DNA of 64,000 nt, taken from assembly GCA_047638395.1 (NCBI GenBank), contig JBLIMV010000003.1, positions 62,001 through 126,000 on the forward strand, given 5' to 3'. The notes below the pieces were generated by a model that saw only the letters and a list, made by a program, of their open reading frames with translations, ran no database searches and was not told the origin of the DNA. Position numbers and translations under genes: made by a program. This document shows, in pieces, positions 1 through 9,800 of this stretch. The DNA is from CAXBCP01 sp047638395. Its GTDB lineage: Bacteria > Pseudomonadota > Alphaproteobacteria > MPNO01 > UBA830. Numbering within the stretch: position 1 is the first letter of the stretch; every line of letters begins with the position of its first letter.

Positions 1-1247
1 ACGAACATGTCATCGGCCCGGTCGACGAAGAAGTACCAGCCGGTCTCGTCGCGCCGCAGGATATCGCCCGTATCCATCCACCCATCGTCCGACAGGGCCT
101 TTTTCGTCGCATCGGCCAGGTTGTGATAGCCCTTCATAACGCCGGGGCTTTTAACGTGGAGCACACCCTGGCTGTCGTCATCGCCGCCAACCAGTTTGAT
201 CTCGACCCCATCGATCGGAAAGCCGACGGATGTGCGTGGCCTGGGCAGGCCATCCGGATGAGTCCAGGCGAACAGGATCGGCCCGCCTTCGGTTATGCCG
301 TAATTCAGATTCAGCCTTGCATCCGGGAAACGGGCCGCGAGAGTATCGAGCAGGTTATCTGATGCAGGGGCCGAGCCCATTGAACAGTTCCGCACACTCG
401 ACAGATCGGTTTCGGCAAGCAGCGCCTCTTCCTGCAGGATCAGGGCATACATCGTCGGCACGCCGGTGAGCATGGTCAGTTTGTAGCGCTCGATCGCCTT
501 GATGTATTCCTGTGCATCGAAGCGCGAGAAGATGACGATCCGTCCCCCTGCCGACAAGGCCGATTTGACCGCCAGCAACGCATTCTTGTGATACAGCGGC
601 GCCGAGATGACGGAACAGTCATCTGCGCGAATGTCGCGGCTTTCGACGATCTTGCCGATCATCCAGACCTGTCCGTGATGATCGAGCAGCACACCTTTCG
701 GCTTGCCGGTCGAACCGGACGTATAGGGCTGCTCCGCAATATCGTCGCCGCCCGCGAAGAACGACGGAAACGGCGCGTCGGTATGGATGACGAAATCCCG
801 GTACGCATCACCGCTGCCATGCGCAGCAGATTTGCCGGAGAGCTCACTCGCACTTGGGAAAGTCAGGGTACGGACGCCATCTGGCACCCTTTCCGCCTGA
901 TTGGCATCAGCAAAGACCGCCTTCATGTCGGCGTCCTGCACGATGTATTCGACCGTGTCATCGGGCAACTTGACGTTGATCATCACCGGCACGCAGCCTG
1001 CCCGCATCGCACCGAACAGGACTTCGAGAAATTCGACCCGGTTGAGCGCCAGAATGCCGACCCGGTCGCCGGGTTCTATCCCGGCAACCAGCAGACCGTT
1101 CGCGACCGCGTCGCACGCGGCGTTGAAATCGCGGTAGGAAAATTCCCGCGGATTGGCCGTGTCGTAGAGATCCACGACAGCGACCTGGTCCGAATTGGCG
1201 TGGGCGATAAAGACATCGCCAAGATTTCCAGACTCCGAGGGGTTCAT
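1..1247 (-). CDS. AMP-forming acyl/aryl-CoA ligase, C-terminus cut by window edge
   Basis: Adenylate-forming (ANL) enzyme that should activate a carboxylic acid to its CoA thioester through an acyl-AMP. About 415 residues are visible from an ATG at 1247. The ATP/phosphate-binding motif YTSGSTGKPKG and the aryl/acyl pocket region with NYGITEGG are present. The sequence leaves the window at DRADDMFV, the hinge just before the mobile C-terminal domain, so the catalytic lysine is not seen. It starts 13 bases after the stop of the MDR oxidoreductase and is probably its operon partner. The substrate cannot be told from sequence; it differs clearly from the benzoate-CoA ligase later in the window. 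Confidence 0.9.
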   Translation of the reverse strand, partial: MNPSESGNLGDVFIAHANSDQVAVVDLYDTANPREFSYRDFNAACDAVANGLLVAGIEPGDRVGILALNRVEFLEVLFGAMRAGCVPVMINVKLPDDTVEYIVQDADMKAVFADANQAERVPDGVRTLTFPSASELSGKSAAHGSGDAYRDFVIHTDAPFPSFFAGGDDIAEQPYTSGSTGKPKGVLLDHHGQVWMIGKIVESRDIRADDCSVISAPLYHKNALLAVKSALSAGGRIVIFSRFDAQEYIKAIERYKLTMLTGVPTMYALILQEEALLAETDLSSVRNCSMGSAPASDNLLDTLAARFPDARLNLNYGITEGGPILFAWTHPDGLPRPRTSVGFPIDGVEIKLVGGDDDSQGVLHVKSPGVMKGYHNLADATKKALSDDGWMDTGDILRRDETGWYFFVDRADDMF

Positions 1248-1260
1248 TTTCGTGGTTCCG

Positions 1261-2268
1261 TTAGGGTGTAATGACGATCTTGCCGATCACTTCGCGATCG
1301 CGAAGCTGGCGCACACCTTCACCGGTCTGTTCAAGCGGCAGAACCGTGTCAATCACCGGCTTCAGCTTGCCGTCGGCAATATGCTGCATCAGGATTTCGA
1401 GATCTTCAATCGCCCAGGAATTCGACCCCAGGATCTTGAGCTCGAAGGTCCAGACGTAGCGCAGATCTTCTTTCGGATCGAAACCGGCGGTCGCACCGCA
1501 GGTCAGGATCTTACCGCCACGCTTGGTCGCCTTGAGCGAAGGCACCCATGTGTCGCCGCCGGTGAAGTTGATCACCACATCGACGCCACCTTCGTATTTG
1601 CGGCGATGAGGCTTTCCATAAATGCCGTAGATCTGTTTTTCGAAATCGGTGTAATCGATGACGTGATCCGCACCCCAGGCCCGGAGCGCCTCGAGCTTGT
1701 CGGGGCTGGAGCCTGCCGCGACAACTTCGCAGCCCATCATTTTGGCCAGCAGCACGCAGCAGGATCCGACACCGCCGGACGCGCCGAGGATCAGGACTTT
1801 TTCGCCACCCTTCATGCCGCCATTGGTAATCATCATCCGGTGTGCCGTGCCATAGGCAACCGGCAGCGCTGCCGCCTGCTCGAACGAACATCCATCAGGG
1901 ATTTTGATCAGCCGCGTGGCATCCACCGCGCAAAGCTCGGCCGTGCCGCCATCAAGCATTTCGCCCATCAGGCCTTTTTCGGGCGCAACGGGGTCCAGCG
2001 GGTTGACCAGCACACGGTCGCCAACTGACCAGCCTTCGACGCCGGCGCCAATTTCCTTGATCTCACCCGAGATATCGAGCCCGATCACGATCGGCAGCGG
2101 CACCTTGATGCCCGGCATGCCCTTGGTCGTGAACACATCGTGGTAGTTCAGCGACGTTGCGCCGACGCGGATGATAACCTGGCCTTCACCGCATTCCGGA
2201 TCGGCGTAATCTTCGTGATATTTGAGATTGTCGATATCACCGTGTTCGTGCAAAACGACTGCGCGCAC
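1261..2268 (-). CDS. zinc-type alcohol dehydrogenase / quinone oxidoreductase-like MDR protein
   Basis: Medium-chain dehydrogenase/reductase of 335 residues, a full-length family member. The N-terminal GroES-like domain carries GLDISGEI and GVEGWSVGDRV; the Rossmann domain has LGASGGVGS at residues 161-169 followed by the nucleotide-binding fold. The structural-zinc cysteine cluster of classical alcohol dehydrogenases is absent, which suggests a quinone-oxidoreductase or enoyl-reductase type enzyme, probably NADPH-dependent. It lies directly upstream of a CoA ligase on the same strand (13-base gap), so it may act on the same acyl substrate. Exact substrate unknown. Confidence 0.88.
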   Translation of the reverse strand: MRAVVLHEHGDIDNLKYHEDYADPECGEGQVIIRVGATSLNYHDVFTTKGMPGIKVPLPIVIGLDISGEIKEIGAGVEGWSVGDRVLVNPLDPVAPEKGLMGEMLDGGTAELCAVDATRLIKIPDGCSFEQAAALPVAYGTAHRMMITNGGMKGGEKVLILGASGGVGSCCVLLAKMMGCEVVAAGSSPDKLEALRAWGADHVIDYTDFEKQIYGIYGKPHRRKYEGGVDVVINFTGGDTWVPSLKATKRGGKILTCGATAGFDPKEDLRYVWTFELKILGSNSWAIEDLEILMQHIADGKLKPVIDTVLPLEQTGEGVRQLRDREVIGKIVITP

Positions 2269-2357
2269 TTTGTTTCTCCCTTAATTAGGCAATGCATTCC
2301 CGCGCCCGAAGCGGGGGAATCCCGTTACGGCGGAGTAACGCGTTTGACCGGCTGCCG

Positions 2358-2888
2358 TCAAGCGATGGCGGCAGCAGTTTCCTGATAGACTTTGACCACG
2401 TTGGGGCCGAGTTTGACGGAATTTCCGCCATAAACATGCACGGATACCGCAGCCTTGTCGGTCGGGTTATGCATACAATGTATGTCGCCACCGCCAACGG
2501 GCAAGTGCGCAACGTCACCCGGCAGGTGCTCAATCATTTCGACTGGTACGGCATCGGTGCAGGACGGATCGTTCGATGCCGCCCGATACCGCGTTTCCTG
2601 GATAACGCCCTCAAAGACGCCAAATGTGCACCAGGTCTTGTGATCGTGGATCGGCGAAACGATCCCGGCCGGCCAGACGGCGGCGATGATCGAAAAATCG
2701 TCGTTGGGGCAGAGGAACACATCGTGGCGACCGTAGCCTTCTGGTGGCAACGCCTTGTGTTCTGCGGACAGTAGTCCACGATCCCCTAGTATTTTGGGCA
2801 GATAGTCTGCGATCAGTCCCGGCACGTTCTCGATGGGGTTATCCGCCACGAGACGTCCGACCGTTTTGCAAAACTGATTGAGTTCCAT
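2358..2888 (-). CDS. cysteine dioxygenase-family cupin (thiol dioxygenase)
   Basis: Single-domain cupin of 176 residues resembling bacterial cysteine/3-mercaptopropionate dioxygenases. The iron motif HDH is at residues 81-83, with a further His at 137 or 140 in the second cupin motif. Family members add O2 to a thiol to make a sulfinate in the cytoplasm. It is divergent from an Lrp/AsnC regulator at 3043, a common arrangement for amino-acid-responsive control. Whether cysteine or a mercapto acid is the substrate cannot be decided from these motifs alone. Confidence 0.82.
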   Translation of the reverse strand: MELNQFCKTVGRLVADNPIENVPGLIADYLPKILGDRGLLSAEHKALPPEGYGRHDVFLCPNDDFSIIAAVWPAGIVSPIHDHKTWCTFGVFEGVIQETRYRAASNDPSCTDAVPVEMIEHLPGDVAHLPVGGGDIHCMHNPTDKAAVSVHVYGGNSVKLGPNVVKVYQETAAAIA

Positions 2889-3042
2889 ATCTTGGCAACC
2901 TTATGTATGGGGCATTTAACCCCGAAACCTCTGCCAAACAGTTTACGGATTATGCACGACAAGTGTTTTCAAACTTTCCACGTGATTCGGCATATTGAGC
3001 ATGGTATTCTAAATTTCAGGGTAGATAAGAGATAAATTCACT

Positions 3043-3501
3043 ATGGATGCGATCGACAAGAAAATTCTGGACATTCTGCAGGAAGACACAACCCTCGCGG
3101 TTGCGGACATCGCCAAAAAGGTCGGCCTGTCGACGACCCCCTGCTGGCGCCGCATTCAGAAACTCGAGACCGCAGGCGTTATCCGGTCTCGGGTTGCCTT
3201 GCTGGATGCCAAGAAGCTCAATGCCGGTGTAACGGTTTTCGTATCGATACGAACGGACAAGCACGATGCCGCCTGGTACCAGAACTTCTCACGCGCCGTA
3301 AATGCGTTCCCGGAAGTTGTCGAATTTTACCGGATGTCAGGCGATATCGACTATCTGCTCCGCGTCGTGGTGCCGGATATCGGCGCTTATGACCGCTTTT
3401 ATCAACGGCTGATCGCGCAGGTCGAGCTTTACGACGTCAGTTCGTCGTTTTCGATGGAACAGATCAAATACACAACCGCGCTGCCGCTGGATTACGCCTG
3501 A
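3043..3501 (+). CDS. Lrp/AsnC-family transcriptional regulator
   Basis: A 152-residue regulator of normal Lrp length. Residues 1-60 form the winged helix-turn-helix, opening with MDAIDKKILDILQED and including the recognition stretch VGLSTTPCWRRIQKLE. The rest is the RAM/AsnC effector-binding domain. It is transcribed away from the thiol dioxygenase gene with about 150 bases between them, which probably contain its operator. Enteric Lrp-type regulators of cysteine detoxification give a precedent, so a role in sensing cysteine or a related amino acid is a reasonable inference. Confidence 0.88.
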   Translation: MDAIDKKILDILQEDTTLAVADIAKKVGLSTTPCWRRIQKLETAGVIRSRVALLDAKKLNAGVTVFVSIRTDKHDAAWYQNFSRAVNAFPEVVEFYRMSGDIDYLLRVVVPDIGAYDRFYQRLIAQVELYDVSSSFSMEQIKYTTALPLDYA

Positions 3502-3525
3502 CCGGGATCCACGTCTGAAAGGAAT

Positions 3526-4071
3526 TCACGACCGGTCGAATTGCGCGGGGTCAGTTACATGCTGCGCGAGACCAAAGACATGGGGATCATCTGCCCCCAT
3601 CTCCGCCAGCGCCCGTGCCAGTTCAACGACATATTCGGTGTTTTGTCCCGACGGTCCCTTGCTTGACCGCACCTGCGCCGCGATCTCCGGCAGTGGCGCC
3701 TCGCCCAGCCAGTTCGGATTGCCGGGCGTCGCGATATAAATCAGCCCGTCGGCAGGCCGCTGATCGCTTTCAGGAAACGACATCTCGGTTTCATGAAGCG
3801 AATATCCGCCCTTTTCGCGAAAATCGAGGTGACTGATCACCTCGTCGCGGCTGTGGGCTGAAATAAGATAGGCACGCCCCCAGCAGACCGCCGGGGGGTC
3901 CTCGATCAAGGTAACAACCCTGCCCGGTGCACCGGGCACTCCCCGGTGGTCGGTCGACCCTTGCCAGAACCGGCGCCCCCATCCGGTAATCGTCGCCACA
4001 CGGGTTTCCTCAAACGGAAAATCAGGCCGCCAGACGAGCGAGCCATAACCGAACACCCAGACATCGTTCAT
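3526..4071 (-). CDS. ChaC-type gamma-glutamylcyclotransferase
   Basis: A 181-residue protein of the ChaC family, which cleaves glutathione to 5-oxoproline and Cys-Gly. The substrate-binding loop FGYGSLVWRP is at residues 7-16 and the catalytic glutamate is E86 within REKGGY. No signal peptide, so cytoplasmic. It is convergent with the Lrp gene (25-base gap). Its closeness to a thiol dioxygenase fits a small thiol-turnover neighbourhood: glutathione breakdown followed by cysteine oxidation. That link is inference. Confidence 0.88.
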   Translation of the reverse strand: MNDVWVFGYGSLVWRPDFPFEETRVATITGWGRRFWQGSTDHRGVPGAPGRVVTLIEDPPAVCWGRAYLISAHSRDEVISHLDFREKGGYSLHETEMSFPESDQRPADGLIYIATPGNPNWLGEAPLPEIAAQVRSSKGPSGQNTEYVVELARALAEMGADDPHVFGLAQHVTDPAQFDRS

Positions 4072-4110
4072 GAAAGGTGGCTCACGAGAGGATGCCGCAC
4101 GCCTGGTCGT

Positions 4111-5040
4111 TCATGAGAGGGGGAACGGGTCCTGCCCGCCTGTATGAAGCGCAAAACACGCCCCCATGCCGGCGTCAGGCGAGACGATCACACATCCATC
4201 TTTATCGCCGATCAACGGAACGTCCGCGACCGCCAGGAAAGCCCGGGTGGCGTCGATATCTGCGCTTCGAATGGACACGGCGGCGATGAACGGCATGCTC
4301 GGGATATCGATCCCCGGCAAGAGCCTTTTACAGTCCGCGGGATCGCAGATTGTCAGACGCCCGCGATCGAGATCGATCCGGAAGCCCTTCCCCTGCGCTT
4401 GTCTGGGTTTACCCGTAAAACGCTCATACCGCAGCGCCGCTTCTTCCGGGTCATCCGCGCAGATCAGCAGGCCGGACAGCATATCGAGGCCATTTTCATC
4501 CGCTGTTACCGACGGCTGCCAGACGACATCCGGGGTATCCTGGCTCAGCACCTGGACGCGGCCTTCGGCCATTGCATCCGATGGCAGCCTGATCACCGAA
4601 AACGCCGCCGTTCCTTCGCCACCGTTATCCAGCGGCATTGGGCGGCGCAGGGCAATCGGCGGCTCCGGTGCAAAACCGGCCTCTCTCAGTTTCTCCGTCG
4701 CGGCATCCGTGTCTCCGACCGTAAAGGCAATAAGATGCAGCCCGGTATACCGCGCCAGCCCCGCATCCATCTGCGCGGTGATGGCGGATTCCACCTCCGG
4801 CACCCGGGTCAGGACTTCGAGGTACCCCCGCCGGATCATGGCGCACCTGTTCGCAGTACCGGACGGTACGCGGCTCCCGTCAGGCTGTTCGTTCATGTGA
4901 ACGGTAAAAGGCGTCAGGGGAAAGCCAAGACGATTAAAGGCACCGAAGGCCGCGGCCATGTCGGGGACAAACCAGCCGACATGGTCGAGGAAAATCTGAC
5001 CCGCCTGCGGGGTCTGAGGATCATTGGAATATTCTGTCAT
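4111..5040 (-). CDS. VOC/glyoxalase-like domain protein
   Basis: A 309-residue protein beginning the recognisable fold at about residue 18 with LDHVGWFVPDMAAAFGAFNRLG, the usual opening of a vicinal-oxygen-chelate module. A second, weaker module covers the C-terminal half (residues about 170-300). The family includes dioxygenases, lyases and isomerases using a metal bound by paired beta-alpha-beta-beta-beta units. Same strand as and 39 bases upstream of the ChaC gene, so possibly co-transcribed. Substrate unknown. Confidence 0.75.
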   Translation of the reverse strand: MTEYSNDPQTPQAGQIFLDHVGWFVPDMAAAFGAFNRLGFPLTPFTVHMNEQPDGSRVPSGTANRCAMIRRGYLEVLTRVPEVESAITAQMDAGLARYTGLHLIAFTVGDTDAATEKLREAGFAPEPPIALRRPMPLDNGGEGTAAFSVIRLPSDAMAEGRVQVLSQDTPDVVWQPSVTADENGLDMLSGLLICADDPEEAALRYERFTGKPRQAQGKGFRIDLDRGRLTICDPADCKRLLPGIDIPSMPFIAAVSIRSADIDATRAFLAVADVPLIGDKDGCVIVSPDAGMGACFALHTGGQDPFPLS

Positions 5041-5340
5041 ATCGGTGCGCAGAATAGCGCCGGCGCCACGAAATGTCCCGCCTGAGAAGCTCCGCGGACG
5101 CGAATCTGCTCGTCATGTCCGGCATAGACACGATTCGAAGGTGCGGACAGACTTTTTGCACAAAAAAGCGGCAATCAAGCCGTGACTGCGAACGTCTGTT
5201 ATGGGGGCGCCTGACCGGTCGATGCGTCGACCAAATGGCGGTAACTGACGATCAAGCATCCCGGGACGACCGAAGAACAAAATGTCCATCGCCCTGCATC
5301 TGTGCGGGGCGGAATCAAAAGGGAAGTGACGGGGAATATC
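5041..5340. other. intergenic leader between VOC gene and purine permease
   Basis: About 300 bases without a convincing gene. It holds the divergent promoters for the VOC gene and the permease. Near its right end a hairpin lies just upstream of the permease ribosome-binding site. The length of leader is generous for a single promoter. Xanthine-permease genes are sometimes preceded by purine riboswitches, but I could not match a known consensus by eye. Confidence 0.5.
5290..5311 (+). promoter_or_regulatory. leader hairpin before the purine permease
   Basis: Arms CGCCCTGCA (5290-5298) and TGCGGGGCG (5303-5311) form a 9-bp stem with one G-T wobble and a 4-base loop. It lies about 30 bases before the permease start, without a following T-run, so a terminator is unlikely. 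It could be part of a leader that controls translation. Confidence 0.35.
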
Positions 5341-6708
5341 ATGGCAGATGCCAATCAATTAAGAGACCCGAACTACAAACCACCTCTGGCACAAGCTGTG
5401 CCTCTCGGGATACAGCACGTACTGGCGATGTTTGCCGGCAATATTACCGTGCCGCTGATCGTCGCCCTTGCTGCCGGACCGCAATACATCACAGTCCTTG
5501 TACAAATCGCCCTGCTTGCCGCGGGCGTTGCCACGCTGATCCAGACGATCGGCATCGGCCCCATCGGGTCCCGCCTGCCCATCGTCCAGGGCACCAGCTT
5601 TGCCTATATCGGCATTCTCACCGGCGCCTTAAAAGGCGGCGCAACGCTTGCCGCCGTGTTTGGTGCCTCGCTTGTGGGCGGGCTGTTCCAGATGGTCCTC
5701 GGGTACTTCATCCCCCAGATCCGCAAGTGGATCCCGGCGCTGGTATCCGGCGTGGTCGTCATGACCATCGGCTTTACGCTCCTTCCGGTCGGCATCAAAT
5801 ATTCAGCCGGTTGTGGCGCGTATCCCGCACCGTTCTGCCAGGCAGGCGGCTTCGGCGATTCGACGCATTGGGGGCTGGCCCTGTTCGTCATCCTGATCAC
5901 GCTGCTAATCCGGCGTTACGGCAAGGGAATCTGGTCCACGGCGTCGATTTTTCTGGGCCTCGTGGTGGGTTATCTCATCGCAATACCCCTCGGAATGGTC
6001 AACAGCAAGAAGGTGGATGCGATCAGCAGCGCCAGCTGGTTCGGTCTGCTGGATACGCATTTCGGGCTCGAATTCACCACCCCCGCGGCCATCGGCCTCA
6101 TCGGTCTCATGTGCATCATGGCCTTCATCACGACGATCGAGACGGTCGGTGACATCTCCGGCGTTACGATGGGCGGTGCTGACAGGGAACCGACCGACAA
6201 GGAGCTGAAAGGCGGCGTAATGGCGGACGGGCTCGGTTCGGCCATCGTTGCTTTGTTCGGTGGACTGCCGAACACGTCCTACAGTCAGAATGTCGGCCTT
6301 GTGTCATTCACCAAGATGATGAGCCGGCATGTCGTCACGATCGGGGCGTTCTTCCTGATCCTCTGTGGGCTGATGCCAAAACTGGCGGCCGTGATCGCCG
6401 CAATGCCGGAACCCGTGCTGGGCGGTGCCGCGATCGTTATGTTCGGCATGATCGTTGCCGCCGGGATGAAACTGGTCGGTCAGTCGGGTTACACAACCCG
6501 CAATATGCTGATCGTCGCCATCTCGCTGGGTCTCGGTCTTGGACTGTGGCAGGTCAACCAGCTCGCCACGATGGCAAAGTTCGGCCCGCTGCCGGTGGAC
6601 CTGTTGCCGGCCTGGTCGGTACCGCTCTTTGTGTCGGGTATCGTTGTATCGGGGCTTTGCGCCGCGATCATGAACGCGGTGATGCCGCACGAAGAAGAAG
6701 CGAGCTAG
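5341..6708 (+). CDS. NCS2-family xanthine/uracil permease
   Basis: Nucleobase:cation symporter of the NCS2 (xanthine/uracil/ascorbate) family, 455 residues from the ATG at 5341, about 14 membrane helices. Diagnostic pieces are the QGTSFAYIG motif in TM3 and the family signature PNTSYSQNVGLVSFTKMMSR in the C-terminal half. Start chosen because GGGGA sits 5 bases ahead of this ATG; an in-frame GTG at 5302 would extend into the leader hairpin. The spacing and signature favour purines (xanthine or urate) over uracil, but this is inference. No purine-catabolic genes adjoin it. Confidence 0.9.
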   Translation: MADANQLRDPNYKPPLAQAVPLGIQHVLAMFAGNITVPLIVALAAGPQYITVLVQIALLAAGVATLIQTIGIGPIGSRLPIVQGTSFAYIGILTGALKGGATLAAVFGASLVGGLFQMVLGYFIPQIRKWIPALVSGVVVMTIGFTLLPVGIKYSAGCGAYPAPFCQAGGFGDSTHWGLALFVILITLLIRRYGKGIWSTASIFLGLVVGYLIAIPLGMVNSKKVDAISSASWFGLLDTHFGLEFTTPAAIGLIGLMCIMAFITTIETVGDISGVTMGGADREPTDKELKGGVMADGLGSAIVALFGGLPNTSYSQNVGLVSFTKMMSRHVVTIGAFFLILCGLMPKLAAVIAAMPEPVLGGAAIVMFGMIVAAGMKLVGQSGYTTRNMLIVAISLGLGLGLWQVNQLATMAKFGPLPVDLLPAWSVPLFVSGIVVSGLCAAIMNAVMPHEEEAS

Positions 6709-6732
6709 TTTAAACAGCGCTTACAAAAATTA

Positions 6733-6764
6733 CCCCGGGCCGCTGTCGCGGCCCGGGGTTTTTA
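6733..6764. terminator. two-way intrinsic terminator between permease and RTX gene
   Basis: Perfect 11-bp stem CCCCGGGCCGC / GCGGCCCGGGG (6733-6743 and 6748-6758) with a 4-base loop, followed by TTTTTA on the plus strand. On the minus strand the stem is followed by TAATTTTTG, so it can also end the RTX transcript coming the other way. Confidence 0.92.
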
Positions 6765-6807
6765 TTTGCCTGACCCCGGAATATTTCGCCGGAGTTTTAT
6801 CGCCGGG

Positions 6808-9800
6808 TCAAACGACCCAGACACCCGTGTCTACATCATTGGCCGTTACGTTCTGCAGGGTCACGAGCGTCTGCGGTGCACTGGCCTCGCCAGCACCGTC
6901 GCCATCGATCTGAACCAGCGTATCGGCACCCGACTGGGTCAGCTGGACCATCCCGTCACCGAACGCGTCGTTACCGGTATAGCCGAGATTGACCATCAGC
7001 TGGCTGAGGTCGAGCGTATCGACCTGACCGTTGGTCGCAAAATCGGTGATCGTATCGCCCCGGTCGCTCAGATGTTCGTAGACGAAGGTATCCGAGCCGG
7101 CACCACCGGCCATCGTGTCTTCCGAAGCGCCGCCAAACAGCGTATCGGCACCGTCGTTTCCGAACATCCTGTCACGCCCGGCACCGCCATTGACGATGTC
7201 ATCGCCAGCACCGCCGAGCATCCAGTCATTGCCCCCTTCACCGTTAAGCGTATCGTTGCCGGCATCGCCCTGGATGTGATCGCCGCCATCGCCCGAATTG
7301 ATCACGTCATTGCCGGTCCCGCCGTAAAGCGCATCGAACTGGTCGCCGCCGTTCAAGGTATCGGCACCGTCGCCACCACGCAGCGTATCGAGGCCACCAT
7401 TCCCGGTCAGGACGTTGTCGCCGGCATTACCGGTGATCGTTTCACCAAGAACGCTACCCGTGCCGTCAATGTTCCCATTGCCGGTGAGATTAAGCGCCTC
7501 AACATTCGCGCCGAGCGTCCAGGAGACCGAAGATTCAATCGTATCGAACCCTTCGCCGGCGTTTTCAACCAGCAGGTCTTCCAGACCGTCAACGACGTAA
7601 GTGTCGTCTCCAAGACCACCCGTGAGCGTATCGACTCCGGCACCGCCATCCATGCGGTCATTACCATCGCCACCGATCAGAACATCTTCGCCAAGGCCAC
7701 CAAGCAATACATCGTCGCCGGCGCCGCCATTGAGCGTATCGTTGCTGTCCATACCGGACAGGGTGTTGGCCCCGTCATTGCCGGTGATGATGTTCGCGGC
7801 GTCATTGCCCGTGCCGTCTATATCGGCATTGCCGGTAAGCTCAAGGTTTTCCGTATTGGCCTCAAGTGCCCGGTCGATTGAGGACCGGACGGTGTCATTG
7901 CCCTCGTCGGCATTTTCAACCACCAAATCCGCGACATGGTCGACAACGTAGGTGTCGTCGCCGGTACCACCGGTCATCGTGTCCCGTCCTGTGCCGCCAT
8001 CGAGTGAATCGTCGCCGGCATTGCCGAACATACGGTCCACGCCGTCGCCACCTTCAAGAATGTCGTTGCCTTCGCCGGCGACCATCCAGTCATTGCCGCC
8101 ATTGCCGTAAAGCGTATCGTCGCCGGCATCACCCTGGACATGGTCGCTGCCGCTGCCACCGGCGACAATATCGTCGCCGTCGCCACCGTAGAGCGTATCG
8201 TTGCCGCCACCGCCACTGATCGTGTCGTTACCGCCACCGCCATTTAGCGTGTCGTTACCTTCAAGGCCCTCGATGAACTCACCGACAACCGTGCCCTCCA
8301 GCACGTCATCACCAGCGCCGACATCCACTGCCACACCGACAAAATCGGCCTCCGTCAGGGCACTCTTCGCAACACCGAGCAGCGTGATTGTTCCTTCGGA
8401 AAGGGTAATCACCGACCGGTCGCCAAGGTCCGTCGTCGCCATCATGAGATCGGCGAAGCTGCCGCCCCAGGCCCCGGACAGATCAATGATGTCTGTGCCC
8501 GGCGTAAAGTCGGTCAGCGTATCATCACCAAAGTTCAGCCCGACCGCGAACGTATCGCCCGCCGCGCCACCGGTAAGGGTGTCGTTCCCCTCGCCGCCGT
8601 TGAGCGTGTTGGCGCCGTCATTGCCGGAAATCATATTGTTTTCAGCGTTACCCGACCCGGCAAGGTCACCCGCTCCGGTCAGTTCGAGGTTTTCGACGTT
8701 ATCTCCAAGCGTCCAGTCAATGGTCGACTGAACGGTATCGGTTCCATTACCACCGGATTCGAGGACCTTGTCCTGCGCGACGTCAACGACATAGGTATCG
8801 TTGCCGGCACCGCCGATCATGGTGTCGAGATCAGCGCCGCCATCGAGGATATCGTCGCCGTCATTGCCCTGCAGCGTGTCCTTACCGCTACCGCCATTGA
8901 GGGTGTCATTGCCCTTGCCGCCGATCATCCAGTCATTGCCGCCCTCGCCATTCAGGATATCGTTTCCGGAATCGCCCTGGAGGTGATCGCCACCGTCACC
9001 GCCGTTCAGCGTATCGGCATCCGCGCCGCCATACAGCGTGTCGAACTGATCGCCACCCGTCAGCGTATCGTCGCCGGCACCGCCGAACATCACGTCATTG
9101 CCGCCATTGCCGGTCAGCGTATTTGCCCCGGTATTGCCGGTGATTTCATTACCGCCCGCATTGCCCGCACCATTGAGATCCTCGTCACCCGTGAGGACAA
9201 GGTTTTCAACGTTTGCATCAAGCGTGGTCGAAATCGATGCCTGGACCGTATCGTCACCTTCGCCCGCAAACTCGGTGACGGTATCGCCGGCATTGTCGAT
9301 GATATAGGTGTCGTCGCCCGTACCGCCATTCATGGCGTCCGCGCCTTCGCCGCCGTCAAGACGGTCGTCGCCGGCAGCGCCGTTGAGCGTGTCGTCGCCC
9401 TCACCGCCAACCAGCGTATTATCGCCGTCATCTCCGTCAACTGTCACAGCCGCCGGTTTCTCGGGAACGCCGGGGAAGTTCGACACAGACAGATCGGCTT
9501 TTGCAATGCCGTTCAGCGTGATCGTGCCGCCATCGATCGAAAGGACCGTATTGCCGCCGACCTCCGTCGCCGCATCCATCAGATCATTGAACGTTCCCGT
9601 CCAGATGCCCGACACATCGATTTGATCGCTCGCCGCCGCAAAGTCGGTAACCGTGTCGTCACCGAAACCCGCATTGAAGACAAAGGTGTCATTGCCACCG
9701 TCACCGGTCAGGACGTTGTCCCCGGAATTGCCGGTGATAACATTGTCCTGCGACGTGCCCTTACCGTCGATATCGCCATCGCCGGTCAACGTGAGATTTT

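Noticed and set aside
6766..7881. Open frame of 371 codons opposite the 3' part of the RTX gene
   Set aside because: Same cause: repeat-driven shadow of the RTX reading frame.
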